In this document: piece by piece, positions 7,100 through 14,089 of the stretch | How the letters are laid out: every line of letters begins with the position of its first letter | How positions within the stretch are numbered: position 1 is the first letter of the stretch | Notes under the pieces: model-generated | Database searches by the model: none | What the model saw: only the letters and a program-made list of their open reading frames with translations | Told to the model about the DNA's origin: nothing | Position numbers and translations under genes: made by a program | Assembly: GCA_003647375.1 (NCBI GenBank) | Contig: QMMS01000094.1 | Coordinates: 1-14,089, forward strand | Direction: 5' to 3' | Length of the DNA stretch: 14,089 nt | From: Deltaproteobacteria bacterium | Lineage (GTDB): Bacteria > Desulfobacterota > Desulfobacteria > Desulfobacterales > B30-G6

Positions 7100-8245
7100 C
7101 TAAAGCAGTTTAAGCATCAGGGGGATGGCCACCAGTGTGCCGATGGTGCTTCCCAGGTTGGTAAACACCACCACCAGCAAGATACGCGTTAATTTGTTTT
7201 TCCAGAAACCCTTGATGGTCAGAATGTCTTTTGGCAGGCGTTCCATGTCGCGAACTTTGGGTCGGCTTGCAAAAGCTTCCACCAGGCCGGAAACCCAGCC
7301 GGCTGCAATGAGCGGGTTGAGCGACGTCAGGGGAGCGGCAAGAACGGCGGACAGGATCGTTAAGGGGTGTGCAAGGGCCAGTGTGGCTCCCAGTCCTGCC
7401 AATATACCGTTTGCCATAACCCACCAGGTGAGCATGTCGGTTCCGGTGCCAAATCCGCCATAGATAAATCCGAAAAGGAACAGGGCAAGGATCAGGGACG
7501 GCAAAAGCCATTTCAATACGCCGGTCAGTTTTCCTTTGGGCGGAATCTTCTCGAGTGCCGACGTATCGATCTCTTCCTCCCAGTATTTTACAATACCTGG
7601 AACATGCCCTGCACCCACCACTGCTACAATTTTATTTCCCGGGGACATCTTTATTTTCTGGGCCAGATACCGGTCTCTTTCATCGATCAGAATTTCCCTG
7701 AGAACCGGCAGTGACTTTTCAACCTCGGAAAGCAGAGATTGAAGCATATCTTCCTGCTTCATTTTTTCGATGTCTTCCTCGGTTATTTCATCCACACCCC
7801 CCAGTGACAATGCCAGCTGGAAAATAATTTTCAGTTTGTCCCACAACCCGGTCACCCGCCAGATCCTGGAAAGGGTTATTCGAATGTCCCGATCGGCCAG
7901 TATGATATCTGCCTCGATGGCGTCGGCACTGTCAATGGCCTGAATCATCTCAGCACCCGGTTGGATATCCAGTTTGTCTGCAATCCGTTTCTGGAAAGAC
8001 GCCAGAAGAAGGTTTGAAAGCAGGAGGAATGTTTTCTTTTCCTTGATGACCTTGGTAATATTCATCTCCTGCCAACGGTTTTTGTGGCGGATTGACTGGA
8101 AGCGTGAATCGCATAATTCAACACATACCGTGTCGGGCTTTTCCTCTTCAATGGTAGCCTTGACAAGAGCGGTGCTCTCTTTGGAGACATGTGCTGTTCC
8201 AACTATCAGGAATTCTTTATGGCCGAGCTTCAGATGTCGAATCAT
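7100..8245 (-). CDS. TraB/PrgY (Tiki-like) family membrane protein
   Basis: A 381-residue protein with two parts. The soluble N-terminal part (about 1-235) carries the family landmarks LIVGTAHVSKES (GTAH at 16-19), VCVELCDSR (E43, R48), DERDRYLAQKI and VVAVVGAGHVPGI. These conserved Gly-His, Glu and Arg positions are the ones shared by TraB, PrgY and the Tiki/EreA-like putative metalloprotease superfamily. The C-terminal part (about 245-381) holds four or so hydrophobic segments (LLPSLILALFLFGFIYGGF, WWVMANGILAGLGATLALA, ILSAVLAAPLTSL, ILLVVVFTNLGSTIGTLVAI), so it is an inner-membrane protein. PrgY limits sex-pheromone activity in Enterococcus, but the role of chromosomal homologues in deltaproteobacteria is not known to me. 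ATG 8245 is the only start in reach; the nearest AGGAG is 17 bases upstream, so initiation may be weak. It is transcribed alone, divergent from the AAA+ operon. Confidence 0.88.
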   Translation of the reverse strand: MIRHLKLGHKEFLIVGTAHVSKESTALVKATIEEEKPDTVCVELCDSRFQSIRHKNRWQEMNITKVIKEKKTFLLLSNLLLASFQKRIADKLDIQPGAEMIQAIDSADAIEADIILADRDIRITLSRIWRVTGLWDKLKIIFQLALSLGGVDEITEEDIEKMKQEDMLQSLLSEVEKSLPVLREILIDERDRYLAQKIKMSPGNKIVAVVGAGHVPGIVKYWEEEIDTSALEKIPPKGKLTGVLKWLLPSLILALFLFGFIYGGFGTGTDMLTWWVMANGILAGLGATLALAHPLTILSAVLAAPLTSLNPLIAAGWVSGLVEAFASRPKVRDMERLPKDILTIKGFWKNKLTRILLVVVFTNLGSTIGTLVAIPLMLKLL

Positions 8246-8311
8246 ATTGCTGTTGTCTGTTGCTCCTAATCAGGTTATCCTGGAAGGAGCGATTCAGTTT
8301 TTGGTAATGGT

Positions 8312-8394
8312 TACAGCTTTTGTTAAAATACTGTTCCGGTTACACCGAAAAGGGGATTCCATATTTTTTTCAAAAGGACATATCAAACAAAGCC
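8312..8394 (+). mobile_element. MITE-like element, copy 3 (truncated left half)
   Basis: Bases 8312-8394 match the left 80 or so bases of copy 2: TTTGTTAAAATACTGTTCCGG, then ACCGAAAAGGGGATTCCATA, then TTTTTTCAAAAGGACATATC and AAACAAAGCC. The homology stops at 8394 and the complementary right arm, inner stem and loop are missing, so this copy cannot fold into the long hairpin. It sits in the 218-base gap between the divergent TraB-like and AAA+ genes, just upstream of the possible AAA+ promoter. The TATA border seen in the other copies is TACA here. Confidence 0.85.
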
Positions 8395-8409
8395 AGAACC
8401 ATAACAATT

Positions 8410-8439
8410 TTGCGATAGATGTCAATCTAAGAATAAAAT
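8410..8439 (+). promoter_or_regulatory. Possible promoter of the AAA+/VWA operon
   Basis: TTGCGA (8410-8415), an 18-base spacer and TAAAAT (8434-8439) lie 25 bases upstream of the GTG start of the AAA+ gene, in AT-rich sequence immediately after the truncated repeat. The match to sigma-70 consensus is fair, not strong. Confidence 0.4.
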
Positions 8440-8463
8440 CACATTTTAAATGGAGGCGGAATA

Positions 8464-9288
8464 GTGGAATCTTTGTCCCGAATCGGAATTGGTAAACGCT
8501 TCATCGAATCGGAGCCGTACTACATGCCTGTGGGAAATGAGGTTGAGGTATTTAAGACCGCATTCAAGGAAAAACTCCCGGTGATGTTGAAAGGACCCAC
8601 CGGGTGCGGCAAGACACGATTTGTCGAGCACATGGCATATCAATTAAAACGCCCCCTGATTACCATCCCATGTCATGAAGACCTTTTTGCTTCGGATCTT
8701 ATCGGCCGTTATCTGTTAAAAAATGATGAAACCATTTGGATGGACGGGCCACTGACAAGTGCGGTTCGATCCGGCGCCATCTGCTACCTCGATGAAATTG
8801 TCGAGGCCAGAAAAGATACGACGGTGGTTATCCACCCATTGAGTGATGATCGCCGGATATTGACCATTGACAAGAAAGGCGAAAGCCTGTCCGCCCATCC
8901 GGATTTTATGCTGGTGGTTTCCTACAACCCAGGCTACCAATCCGTATTAAAGGACCTCAAGCAAAGTACCCGCCAGAGATTTATTGCCCTGTCGTTTGAT
9001 TATGCCCCTTCTGAAAAGGAAATTCAGATTGTATCCCATGAAGGCAAGGTTGACGATGCCACGGCACGCCGACTGGTGTTGTTTGCCGAAAAAGTTCGCA
9101 ATATCAGGGAGTATGGTTTGACAGAAGGCGCCAGCAGCCGTTTGCTGATATATGCCGCCCAGTTGATCCAAAGCGGAATTTCAACCAGAGAAGCCTGCAG
9201 GGTGGCCATTTGTCTCCCGCTTTCCGACGATGAAAGACTGCAAGAGACACTTGCAGAACTGGTAGAGGACATCTTTGATGCATCCTGA
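8464..9288 (+). CDS. MoxR-family AAA+ ATPase, CbbQ/NirQ/NorQ type
   Basis: A single AAA+ domain of 274 residues. Visible motifs: Walker A GPTGCGKT (44-51), Walker B ICYLDE (106-111), sensor 1 asparagine in VVSYNPGYQ (N155), and an arginine-finger candidate in STRQRF (R170/R172). The pattern [15 protein letters not shown] (71-85) followed by [13 protein letters not shown] is typical of the CbbQ/NorQ branch of MoxR proteins, which work as ring ATPases with a VWA-domain partner to remodel or activate a client enzyme (Rubisco for CbbQO, nitric-oxide reductase for NorQD). The start is GTG 8464, supported by TGGAGG at 8451-8456. The gene overlaps the VWA gene by 11 bases, strong evidence for a working pair. 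No Rubisco or nor gene is in the window, so I give no symbol. Confidence 0.93.
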   Translation: MESLSRIGIGKRFIESEPYYMPVGNEVEVFKTAFKEKLPVMLKGPTGCGKTRFVEHMAYQLKRPLITIPCHEDLFASDLIGRYLLKNDETIWMDGPLTSAVRSGAICYLDEIVEARKDTTVVIHPLSDDRRILTIDKKGESLSAHPDFMLVVSYNPGYQSVLKDLKQSTRQRFIALSFDYAPSEKEIQIVSHEGKVDDATARRLVLFAEKVRNIREYGLTEGASSRLLIYAAQLIQSGISTREACRVAICLPLSDDERLQETLAELVEDIFDAS

Positions 9289-12049
9289 AGATTATCCCCT
9301 GAACCGCCTCGCTGTTGCCGATCCTGATTTTGCGACAGAAGTTGAAACCATACTCAATACCGCGACCACCTCTGTTCATCGAAATGATCTGGTGTTGCTT
9401 GTGAATGACACCCTTTGGGCGCTTTCGCAGGAAATTGCTTTTGGAAGGGCAGTGGGTCTTGGATATGCACAGCTCCTGGCTGTCCGGAACCGGGGGATAA
9501 AGACCTACCAATCGATTGTCCGAAAAGCCGGCAGGGATGGACCAACTGTCGGAAAAATTCTGGCAGCACACCTGGTGCCTGTTTTAATGAGTGATGACGA
9601 GGATCTGTTCGATGATTTTATGAAAACCTGCCAAGTCATGCGCCGCAAGGGGACCTATACCCTGAAAGGCCCTCTGAAAGGCCTGTCACAACTGTTGGAA
9701 GCCGGAGATGTTGCCGGCGGGCAGGTGTATCTCGAGCTCCTCTGTCGTGCCTACGACCGGGAACTAAGCTATCAACAGAGTCTCCAGATGACATATACGA
9801 TTCCAAGAGCTGTCGGCACCATGCCGCCGTTGAAACGAATCTGGCAGATGTCCGCATTGTCCCGGATCATACAGGTCGATATATCAGCGGCAGAATGTTT
9901 CATCACGGGATTGAAAGGGGGCTTGAATCTTCTGCATAAGAAGGCGCTTGACAGGTTTGTTTCCATGGGTCTGAAAAGATATGGCCGGAGCAGAGAGCAA
10001 GGCTGCCGATTCCTGTCTCTTGAATCCAGGGTGTCCCTGGAAACCTGTCGGACAATGCAGGTGGCGGTACCCCTGTCTCAAATCCAGCGGAAACTTTCAC
10101 GTTATGTCAGAACCAGAACCGGTCAGTCCATCGCCATCAGGGAAAACGAGGCATTCCATGCATCCGGCAGGTCAGGCGAAACAAGCGCCTTGAAGGTCTT
10201 CTCTGATGAACGGGCCATCTATCTGCCACAAGAAATCGATGTTTTTGACGCCAAGAAAAAAAACCAGGATCTCTACAAAGGATTGGCGAAACTCGAATCG
10301 GCACATATCGAGTTCGGGACTTACGATTTTGATGCTGAAAAAGCCCTGGAAACAGGGGGTGAAACCGAAAAAATAAGATCGATGCTGTTCACGATGGCAG
10401 GCAACTCCGAGATCGAACGGTTTTTGCATCTGTTTGACTGTCAGAAACTGGCAACAGACCTGTTCCTCATATATGAACACGGGCGTATCCGCTGGTGCCT
10501 TACGCAGCAGTATCCCGGCATAGTCAACCAGACCCTGCCTGTCATGCAGCAGGAGATGCTGCGAATTTGTCAGAAGGTGCGAGAACGACATGTTCTGAAC
10601 CTTCTTTATGCCGGCATCGCCCTGGGAATGCCCATGAAAGTGCTGGCCGGCTCTGATCCGCAAACCCTTCCCGGGATCCGGAAGATCCGGGATCTGGCTG
10701 AAATTGAAATAAAAAGGAACCCTGCGGTTGAAACCTGCGGGCGCCTCCTGTTTTTGACCTATGAACCTATTGCTCAAGCCCTGGCAGGAGAGGCCCTCTC
10801 CAGGAGTGATCAGGGCAGTCGAACGGCATTGAACACACCGTTTGGAAGAGGCTTCAAACCGGGTTTTTGTTTTCATATGGATACCCAGGCGGACCGTATG
10901 GCCGTGTCGATTCAATCAAAACTGCGTGAGAAGGGTCTCAAGGTATACCGGGCGGATGTTCGAAAAAAGCTGGCTGAAAATAATGGGATACTGTCCCCGA
11001 ACGACATTCAACGCCTGGTTGTCGATTGGCAGTTCAATGGCGATCCAAGGCAGGCGCTTCCCGGCAGAAAGCAGGTCGATTTATCCCGGCTGGATTTATC
11101 AGACCTATACGAGGCCATTCAGGAAATTGGCAGTCTTGAGGCGAATCCTTACGCAAATGTCATTGCCTACCAGGAATGGGATTACCGCCTGGGTGATTAC
11201 CTTACGGATCATGTCCGGGTGACCGACCGCAAGATCGAAGGCGTGGACGGAGATTTTTATCCTGCCACACTGGACCGCTACCATGGGTTGGTGCAACACA
11301 TGCGACGTGCCTTTGAACAGTTGAGACCTGAAGGGTTGTCCATGATGAGACCATGGCGCGAGGGAGATCAGTTCGATTACCGGGCGCTCCTTGATTTTGC
11401 TGTAGACCGCAAGACCGGCCGGATTCCCTCGGACCGGTTATATATCAAACGCGACAAGCGGCAAAGAGACGTGGCTGTGCTGGTTTTGATGGACCTTTCG
11501 AAATCGACGGCAAACCGTGCATACGGGTCTTCTTCCAGGATTCTCGACATTGAAAAGGAGGCTGTGGTGCTACTCTCGGAGGCCTTGGATGTGGCCGGCG
11601 ATCAATTTGCCGTGGCCGGATTTTCAGGTGCCGGTCGATTCGGTGTCGATTATCTAAGGATAAAAGACTTTTCCGATGGACTCGATGATGACGTTCACCG
11701 GCGTATCAATGCGGTAGCACCCATGCGGAGCACCCGGATGGGTGCGGCCATACGTCATGCGACGCAAGTGCTGGGGCAAATGCCTGCCAGGGTACGATTG
11801 CTGCTGGCCCTCACTGATGGTTTTCCCAACGATGTCGGATACAAGCAAGGGTATGCCGTGGCAGACACGCGCAAAGCTGTTTTTGAGGCCCATGCAAAGC
11901 ATATCTATTTCAAGGCAATTGTGGTCAATGTGGCCGGCGATCCCAACCTGGATGCTTTGTATGGAAAATTTCACCATAGTCTGATATCGGATATCAAGGA
12001 ACTCCCGGACAAACTGTTGCGCATATATGGTGCAATGACCCGCATGTGA
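9278..12049 (+). CDS. Large VWA-domain protein, CbbO/NorD-like partner of the AAA+ ATPase
   Basis: A 923-residue protein with a C-terminal von Willebrand A domain (about 730-915). The MIDAS metal site is complete: DLSKS (D739, S741, S743), T819 in STRMGAA and D847 in LTDGFPND. The sequence [17 protein letters not shown] and the C-terminal [16 protein letters not shown] are typical of NorD/CbbO proteins. A central segment, [38 protein letters not shown] (about 310-347), also resembles that family. The first 300 residues are helical in character, with no motif I can name; there is no signal peptide or membrane segment, so it should be cytosolic. At 923 residues it appears longer than typical NorD or CbbO proteins. 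ATG 9278 is chosen with AGAGGA upstream; TTG 9275 is also in frame. It overlaps the ATPase gene and is followed seven bases after its stop by the 143-residue gene. Confidence 0.9.
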   Translation: MHPEDYPLNRLAVADPDFATEVETILNTATTSVHRNDLVLLVNDTLWALSQEIAFGRAVGLGYAQLLAVRNRGIKTYQSIVRKAGRDGPTVGKILAAHLVPVLMSDDEDLFDDFMKTCQVMRRKGTYTLKGPLKGLSQLLEAGDVAGGQVYLELLCRAYDRELSYQQSLQMTYTIPRAVGTMPPLKRIWQMSALSRIIQVDISAAECFITGLKGGLNLLHKKALDRFVSMGLKRYGRSREQGCRFLSLESRVSLETCRTMQVAVPLSQIQRKLSRYVRTRTGQSIAIRENEAFHASGRSGETSALKVFSDERAIYLPQEIDVFDAKKKNQDLYKGLAKLESAHIEFGTYDFDAEKALETGGETEKIRSMLFTMAGNSEIERFLHLFDCQKLATDLFLIYEHGRIRWCLTQQYPGIVNQTLPVMQQEMLRICQKVRERHVLNLLYAGIALGMPMKVLAGSDPQTLPGIRKIRDLAEIEIKRNPAVETCGRLLFLTYEPIAQALAGEALSRSDQGSRTALNTPFGRGFKPGFCFHMDTQADRMAVSIQSKLREKGLKVYRADVRKKLAENNGILSPNDIQRLVVDWQFNGDPRQALPGRKQVDLSRLDLSDLYEAIQEIGSLEANPYANVIAYQEWDYRLGDYLTDHVRVTDRKIEGVDGDFYPATLDRYHGLVQHMRRAFEQLRPEGLSMMRPWREGDQFDYRALLDFAVDRKTGRIPSDRLYIKRDKRQRDVAVLVLMDLSKSTANRAYGSSSRILDIEKEAVVLLSEALDVAGDQFAVAGFSGAGRFGVDYLRIKDFSDGLDDDVHRRINAVAPMRSTRMGAAIRHATQVLGQMPARVRLLLALTDGFPNDVGYKQGYAVADTRKAVFEAHAKHIYFKAIVVNVAGDPNLDALYGKFHHSLISDIKELPDKLLRIYGAMTRM

Positions 12050-12056
12050 GGTTGTA

Positions 12057-12488
12057 ATGCTTATTTACGATGACATTTTCAACTGGAAAGGATTTGGCGG
12101 AAAATTCAAGCTTGCCAGCGGAAAGTGCCGATTGAAAATTTACGATTTGAGCAGAGATCAGGCAGATGGCCTGGTGTATCTGAAGCCCGTTGTTGTTATC
12201 GCTACCGACCACCCGGAGAGCAACATGTCGGTGAGGAGTTGCTCGAGCCATATTGCCACAATGGTCAGTCAAACGTTCCATGTCGCGCCCAGCCGCATGC
12301 AATTCGTGGAATACTACCCCCGGAAAACCTATGGTAAGGACGGAAAAAAATTTATCCCCGAAATATTCGAAGCAGTCGATTTTACATGGGAAAAAGATCT
12401 GGCGGTCCATCCCAGATTACGACCGCTGCCCCCACCGCTCCTCAATCATCTGTTGGCGTTGTTGAGTGATGACCGGGAAGGGGAGTGA
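12057..12488 (+). CDS. Uncharacterised 143-residue protein in the AAA+/VWA operon
   Basis: I do not recognise this protein. It starts seven bases after the VWA stop, with the Shine-Dalgarno GAGG overlapping that stop codon, so it is very probably the third gene of the operon. It has no signal peptide, membrane segment or known motif. The N-terminal half is beta-like (FGGKFKLASGKCRLKIYDL, LVYLKPVVVIATDHP). The middle has SVRSCSSHIATMVSQTF, with one of its two cysteines. The next part is rich in aromatic and basic residues (MQFVEYYPRKTYGKDGKKF), and the end is proline-rich (HPRLRPLPPPLLNHLL). Context suggests a regulator, adaptor or client-binding subunit of the MoxR/VWA pair, but this is inference from position only. 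The tight spacing and good ribosome site make it a real gene and not a chance frame. Confidence 0.8.
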   Translation: MLIYDDIFNWKGFGGKFKLASGKCRLKIYDLSRDQADGLVYLKPVVVIATDHPESNMSVRSCSSHIATMVSQTFHVAPSRMQFVEYYPRKTYGKDGKKFIPEIFEAVDFTWEKDLAVHPRLRPLPPPLLNHLLALLSDDREGE

Positions 12489-12494
12489 AAGAGC

Positions 12495-12601
12495 AGGGTT
12501 GGAGGGTCCGAGGGTGATACAAGGGTTGGAGGATGGCTGACGGTTTTCAGTTACCCTCCAACCCTCCAACCCTTGAACCCTCGAATCCTCGAATCCTTTT
12601 T
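12495..12601. repeat. GGTTGGAGGGT-type hairpin repeat between convergent genes, possible terminator
   Basis: AGGGTTGGAGGGT (12495-12507) is perfectly complementary to ACCCTCCAACCCT (12553-12565), and AAGGGTTGGAGG (12521-12532) to CCTCCAACCCTT (12563-12574). CGAGGGT (12509-12515) can also pair with ACCCTCG (12577-12583). The right arm goes on as CGAATCCTCGAATCC and is followed by T5 (12597-12601). The strand asymmetry is strong: the left arm is G-rich, the right arm C-rich. It lies between the 143-residue gene and the convergent TPR gene, and could end plus-strand transcription. Confidence 0.7.
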
Positions 12602-12605
12602 CCCA

Positions 12606-13535
12606 CTACTGGCAAGGCTGCTCGAGCATTTCACCCTTTAACCATTTGTCGACAAAATAACGGGTAAGGGTCAAATCCGTATTCGATCGTGTTGCGGTTT
12701 CTTCCAGGATGTTCATGAGGCGGGACACCTGTTCACTGTTTCCGAAAAGGGCATAAATTTTAATGCTGCGCTGAAAGTAAGCAATTGCCTGGTCATATTT
12801 TCCCTGCTGGAGATAGACCCTTCCGACGGCATTCAGGTTGTCTGCAAGGCCTGGATGAAATTCGGATTGTCGATCGAAGAAGAGCGCTTTCTTATAGAAT
12901 TCGAGTGCCTTGTCATAGTCGGTTTTTTCAAACAGGAGATTTCCAAGGGAGCTGTAGACGGTTGCGTAACCATGGGTATTATCCAATCCCGTTGCTTCGA
13001 GTGCCTGCGTCAGAACCGTTTCCGCCTCATCATACCGGTGTTGCCTGGTGAGTAGAATGCCTTTGTTGTTCAGCACATGCGCAATGGCCTTGCCGGAAGA
13101 TTCTGCCATTATTTCAGCAGATTGAATGACTGCCGCAGCCTCATCGAGCCGATCGTCCTGGATATGGATGGCTGCCTGGTTCGAAAGCGCCTGGATCACA
13201 CCTTCCAGGTTGTCGAGTCGGGAATAGATTTCATACGCTTCCTGAAAAAAAAGAAGCGCACTTCGGGTGTCGCCGATATATCGATAGACATTACCGATGT
13301 TATTCAGACTCATGGCAACGCCGGGCAGGCGATCTGATGCTGTAAACAGTTCGTGGGCTTTTGTGAAGGCCTCCAGCGACTGCTGGAAACAGCCCCGTTG
13401 ATACCAGGCGACGCCCTTTTGAAGTTGTATCATGGCCGGATGCGAGGATGCCGGATCTTTTTTAACGGAATTGGCGCCGCATGAGAATACCAACAGAAGC
13501 ATGGACAACAGCATGGGATATACATATCGGATCAT
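12606..13535 (-). CDS. TPR-repeat lipoprotein
   Basis: A 309-residue protein with a lipoprotein signal peptide (MIRYVYPMLLSMLLLVFSC, lipidated Cys at 19) followed by about six tetratricopeptide repeats. Examples are MSLNNIGNVYRYIGDTRSAL, NNKGILLTRQHRYDEAETVL, YSSLGNLLFEKTDYDKALEF and LNAVGRVYLQQGKYDQAIAY. The 40-residue spacing in the first ones resembles kinesin-light-chain-type TPRs. Such proteins are scaffolds for protein-protein contact on the periplasmic side of a membrane; the partner is unknown. The start ATG has AAGGT five bases upstream. It stands alone, convergent to the AAA+/VWA operon. It is not a second BamD: it is longer, and its repeats and signal differ. Confidence 0.85.
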   Translation of the reverse strand: MIRYVYPMLLSMLLLVFSCGANSVKKDPASSHPAMIQLQKGVAWYQRGCFQQSLEAFTKAHELFTASDRLPGVAMSLNNIGNVYRYIGDTRSALLFFQEAYEIYSRLDNLEGVIQALSNQAAIHIQDDRLDEAAAVIQSAEIMAESSGKAIAHVLNNKGILLTRQHRYDEAETVLTQALEATGLDNTHGYATVYSSLGNLLFEKTDYDKALEFYKKALFFDRQSEFHPGLADNLNAVGRVYLQQGKYDQAIAYFQRSIKIYALFGNSEQVSRLMNILEETATRSNTDLTLTRYFVDKWLKGEMLEQPCQ

Positions 13536-13554
13536 GGTAACCTTTTTAGCTATA

Positions 13555-13603
13555 AGCTATAAGCCGTAAGTTTTAAGCAGCTTATAGCTTACGGCTTATA
13601 GCT
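13555..13603. repeat. Hairpin repeat of AGCTATAAGCCGTAAG upstream of the TPR lipoprotein gene
   Basis: AGCTATAAGCCGTAAG (13555-13570) and CTTACGGCTTATAGCT (13588-13603) form a perfect 16-base stem with a 17-base loop that contains further copies of the same word. It begins 20 bases upstream of the TPR start codon, so it would lie in the leader or promoter of that gene. The architecture (short words repeated, arms complementary) is that of the other three hairpin repeats in the window, with a different word. Confidence 0.75.
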
Positions 13604-13755
13604 CAAGGATGCAGATTTGAACAGGATTCAAAAAATTCAACCGATACAAGCATCGCACCATTGTTAATTAATCCTGTGTATACTATTATTGCACAGTAAA
13701 GTCAAAAAGACATAACCTTAGCTGGTTATCCGCAAAGCTCAAGTTTTGATGTTTA

Positions 13756-13957
13756 CCGGTCTCCGGAAATCCGTTTTAAAGTCGGCCAAAACTCGCTCCT
13801 AAGGCTCCGTAAGACCCGCCGCGGCCAGTTTATTAAATTAGTTCAATGATAGAAAATAGTTATATGCCTGTAATCATTGTAGTAAAGCGGCGACTCTAAC
13901 GGAGCCTAACGAGCTCAAACAGTTGCCCGACTTTAAAACGAATTCCCGAAGACCTCT
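13756..13957. repeat. Long imperfect inverted-repeat element
   Basis: The left arm, 13756-13822, contains CCGTTTTAAAGTCGG and AAGGCTCCGTAAGACCCGCCG. The right arm, 13887-13957, carries the complements CCCGACTTTAAAACGAATT and CGGCGACTCTAACGGAGCC in reverse order. The arms are about 67-71 bases with several mismatches and surround an AT-rich centre of about 64 bases (13823-13886). There is no coding potential. The size, arm design and lack of genes resemble a MITE or a long intergenic palindrome unrelated in sequence to the family at 196, 5809 and 8312. Confidence 0.8.
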
Positions 13958-13969
13958 GTTTGTTATTTA

Positions 13970-14089
13970 GTGTCCGTCCAGAAATGAGGATTTTTTCGTG
14001 AGATCAAGGCGGACGACAGATTTAACCCGGAGTAATAGCGTGCTATTTTGAGGAGTTAAATCATGGCGTCCAACGCCGATATCGCGGAA
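13970..14089. repeat. Palindromic element cut by the window end (left arm, loop and part of right arm)
   Basis: GTGTCCGTCCAGAAATGAGG starts at 13970 and is followed by TTTTTTCGTGAGATCAAGGCGGAC and AGATTTAAC. After a loop holding AATAGCGTGCTATT, the sequence runs back as GTTAAATCATGGCGTCC, AACGCCGATATCGCGGAA to the last base. The second half is a clear though imperfect complement of 13995-14024. The outermost left bases (13970-13994) have no partner within the window, so the element should continue beyond it. Confidence 0.7.

Larger units (their letters stand above)
13536..14089. other. Gene-free tail with stacked palindromic elements
   Basis: No coding region on either strand convinces me in these 554 bases. 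They hold, in order: the hairpin repeat at 13555-13603; AT-rich sequence to about 13740 containing a small hairpin (ATAACC 13712-13717 with GGTTAT 13724-13729); a long inverted repeat at 13756-13957; and the start of another palindromic element from 13970 to the window end. The stacking suggests a preferred landing place for such elements. Confidence 0.7.

Noticed and set aside
7974..8495. Plus-strand open frame of 173 residues across the TraB-like start and the repeat
   Set aside because: It runs antisense through the TraB-like gene, then through the truncated repeat and into the AAA+ start; the composition is not protein-like.
10172..10915. 247-residue minus-strand open frame inside the VWA gene
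   Set aside because: Opposite-strand shadow of a long coding region, with no recognisable domain or start signal.
8464..12049. Naming the AAA+/VWA pair cbbQ-cbbO or norQ-norD
   Set aside because: The motifs fit the superfamily, but there is no Rubisco or nitric-oxide reductase gene in the window and the VWA protein is longer than the family norm, so a specific name would overstate the evidence.

Overview
The window looks like a chromosomal segment of a Desulfobacterota (deltaproteobacterial) organism, probably a sulfate reducer of the Desulfobacterales type. I infer this from the ispG-proS order, the archaeal/Thermus-type ProRS, the bifunctional RSH protein, the zinc-type L28, the trxA-bamD pair and the style of the intergenic palindromic repeats. 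No sulfur-metabolism gene is present, so the assignment is by resemblance only.

Layout: (1) 2-190, the 3' end of ispG; (2) 196-467, a MITE-like element; (3) 537-2057, proS; (4) a hairpin-forming intergenic repeat, then rsh (relA/spoT) at 2295-4436; (5) on the minus strand rpmB, whose stop codon overlaps that of rsh, then bamD and trxA, transcribed in the order trxA then bamD with rpmB further downstream; (6) 5809-6092, a second full-length copy of the MITE-like element; (7) purN at 6214-7014; (8) a hairpin repeat between convergent genes, then a TraB/PrgY-type membrane protein on the minus strand; (9) 8312-8394, a half copy of the element; (10) a tight three-gene plus-strand operon at 8464-12488, made of a MoxR/CbbQ-type AAA+ ATPase, a large CbbO/NorD-like VWA protein and a 143-residue protein I do not recognise; (11) a G/C-skewed hairpin repeat; (12) a minus-strand TPR lipoprotein; (13) a gene-free tail from 13536 to the end, holding a small hairpin, a long inverted-repeat element and the left part of another palindromic element cut by the window edge.

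Most genes are ordinary housekeeping: isoprenoid synthesis, translation, stringent response, redox, outer-membrane assembly and purine synthesis. Two things stand out. One is the AAA+/VWA/small-protein operon, which has the ATPase and MIDAS motifs of a CbbQO/NorQD chaperone pair but no Rubisco or nitric-oxide reductase gene nearby, so its client is unknown. The other is the density of non-coding palindromic DNA: three copies (two complete, one truncated) of one MITE-like family with matching ends and TATA at both borders, two further long inverted-repeat elements, and four low-complexity hairpin repeats in intergenic gaps. No rRNA, tRNA, CRISPR array or transposase gene was seen.
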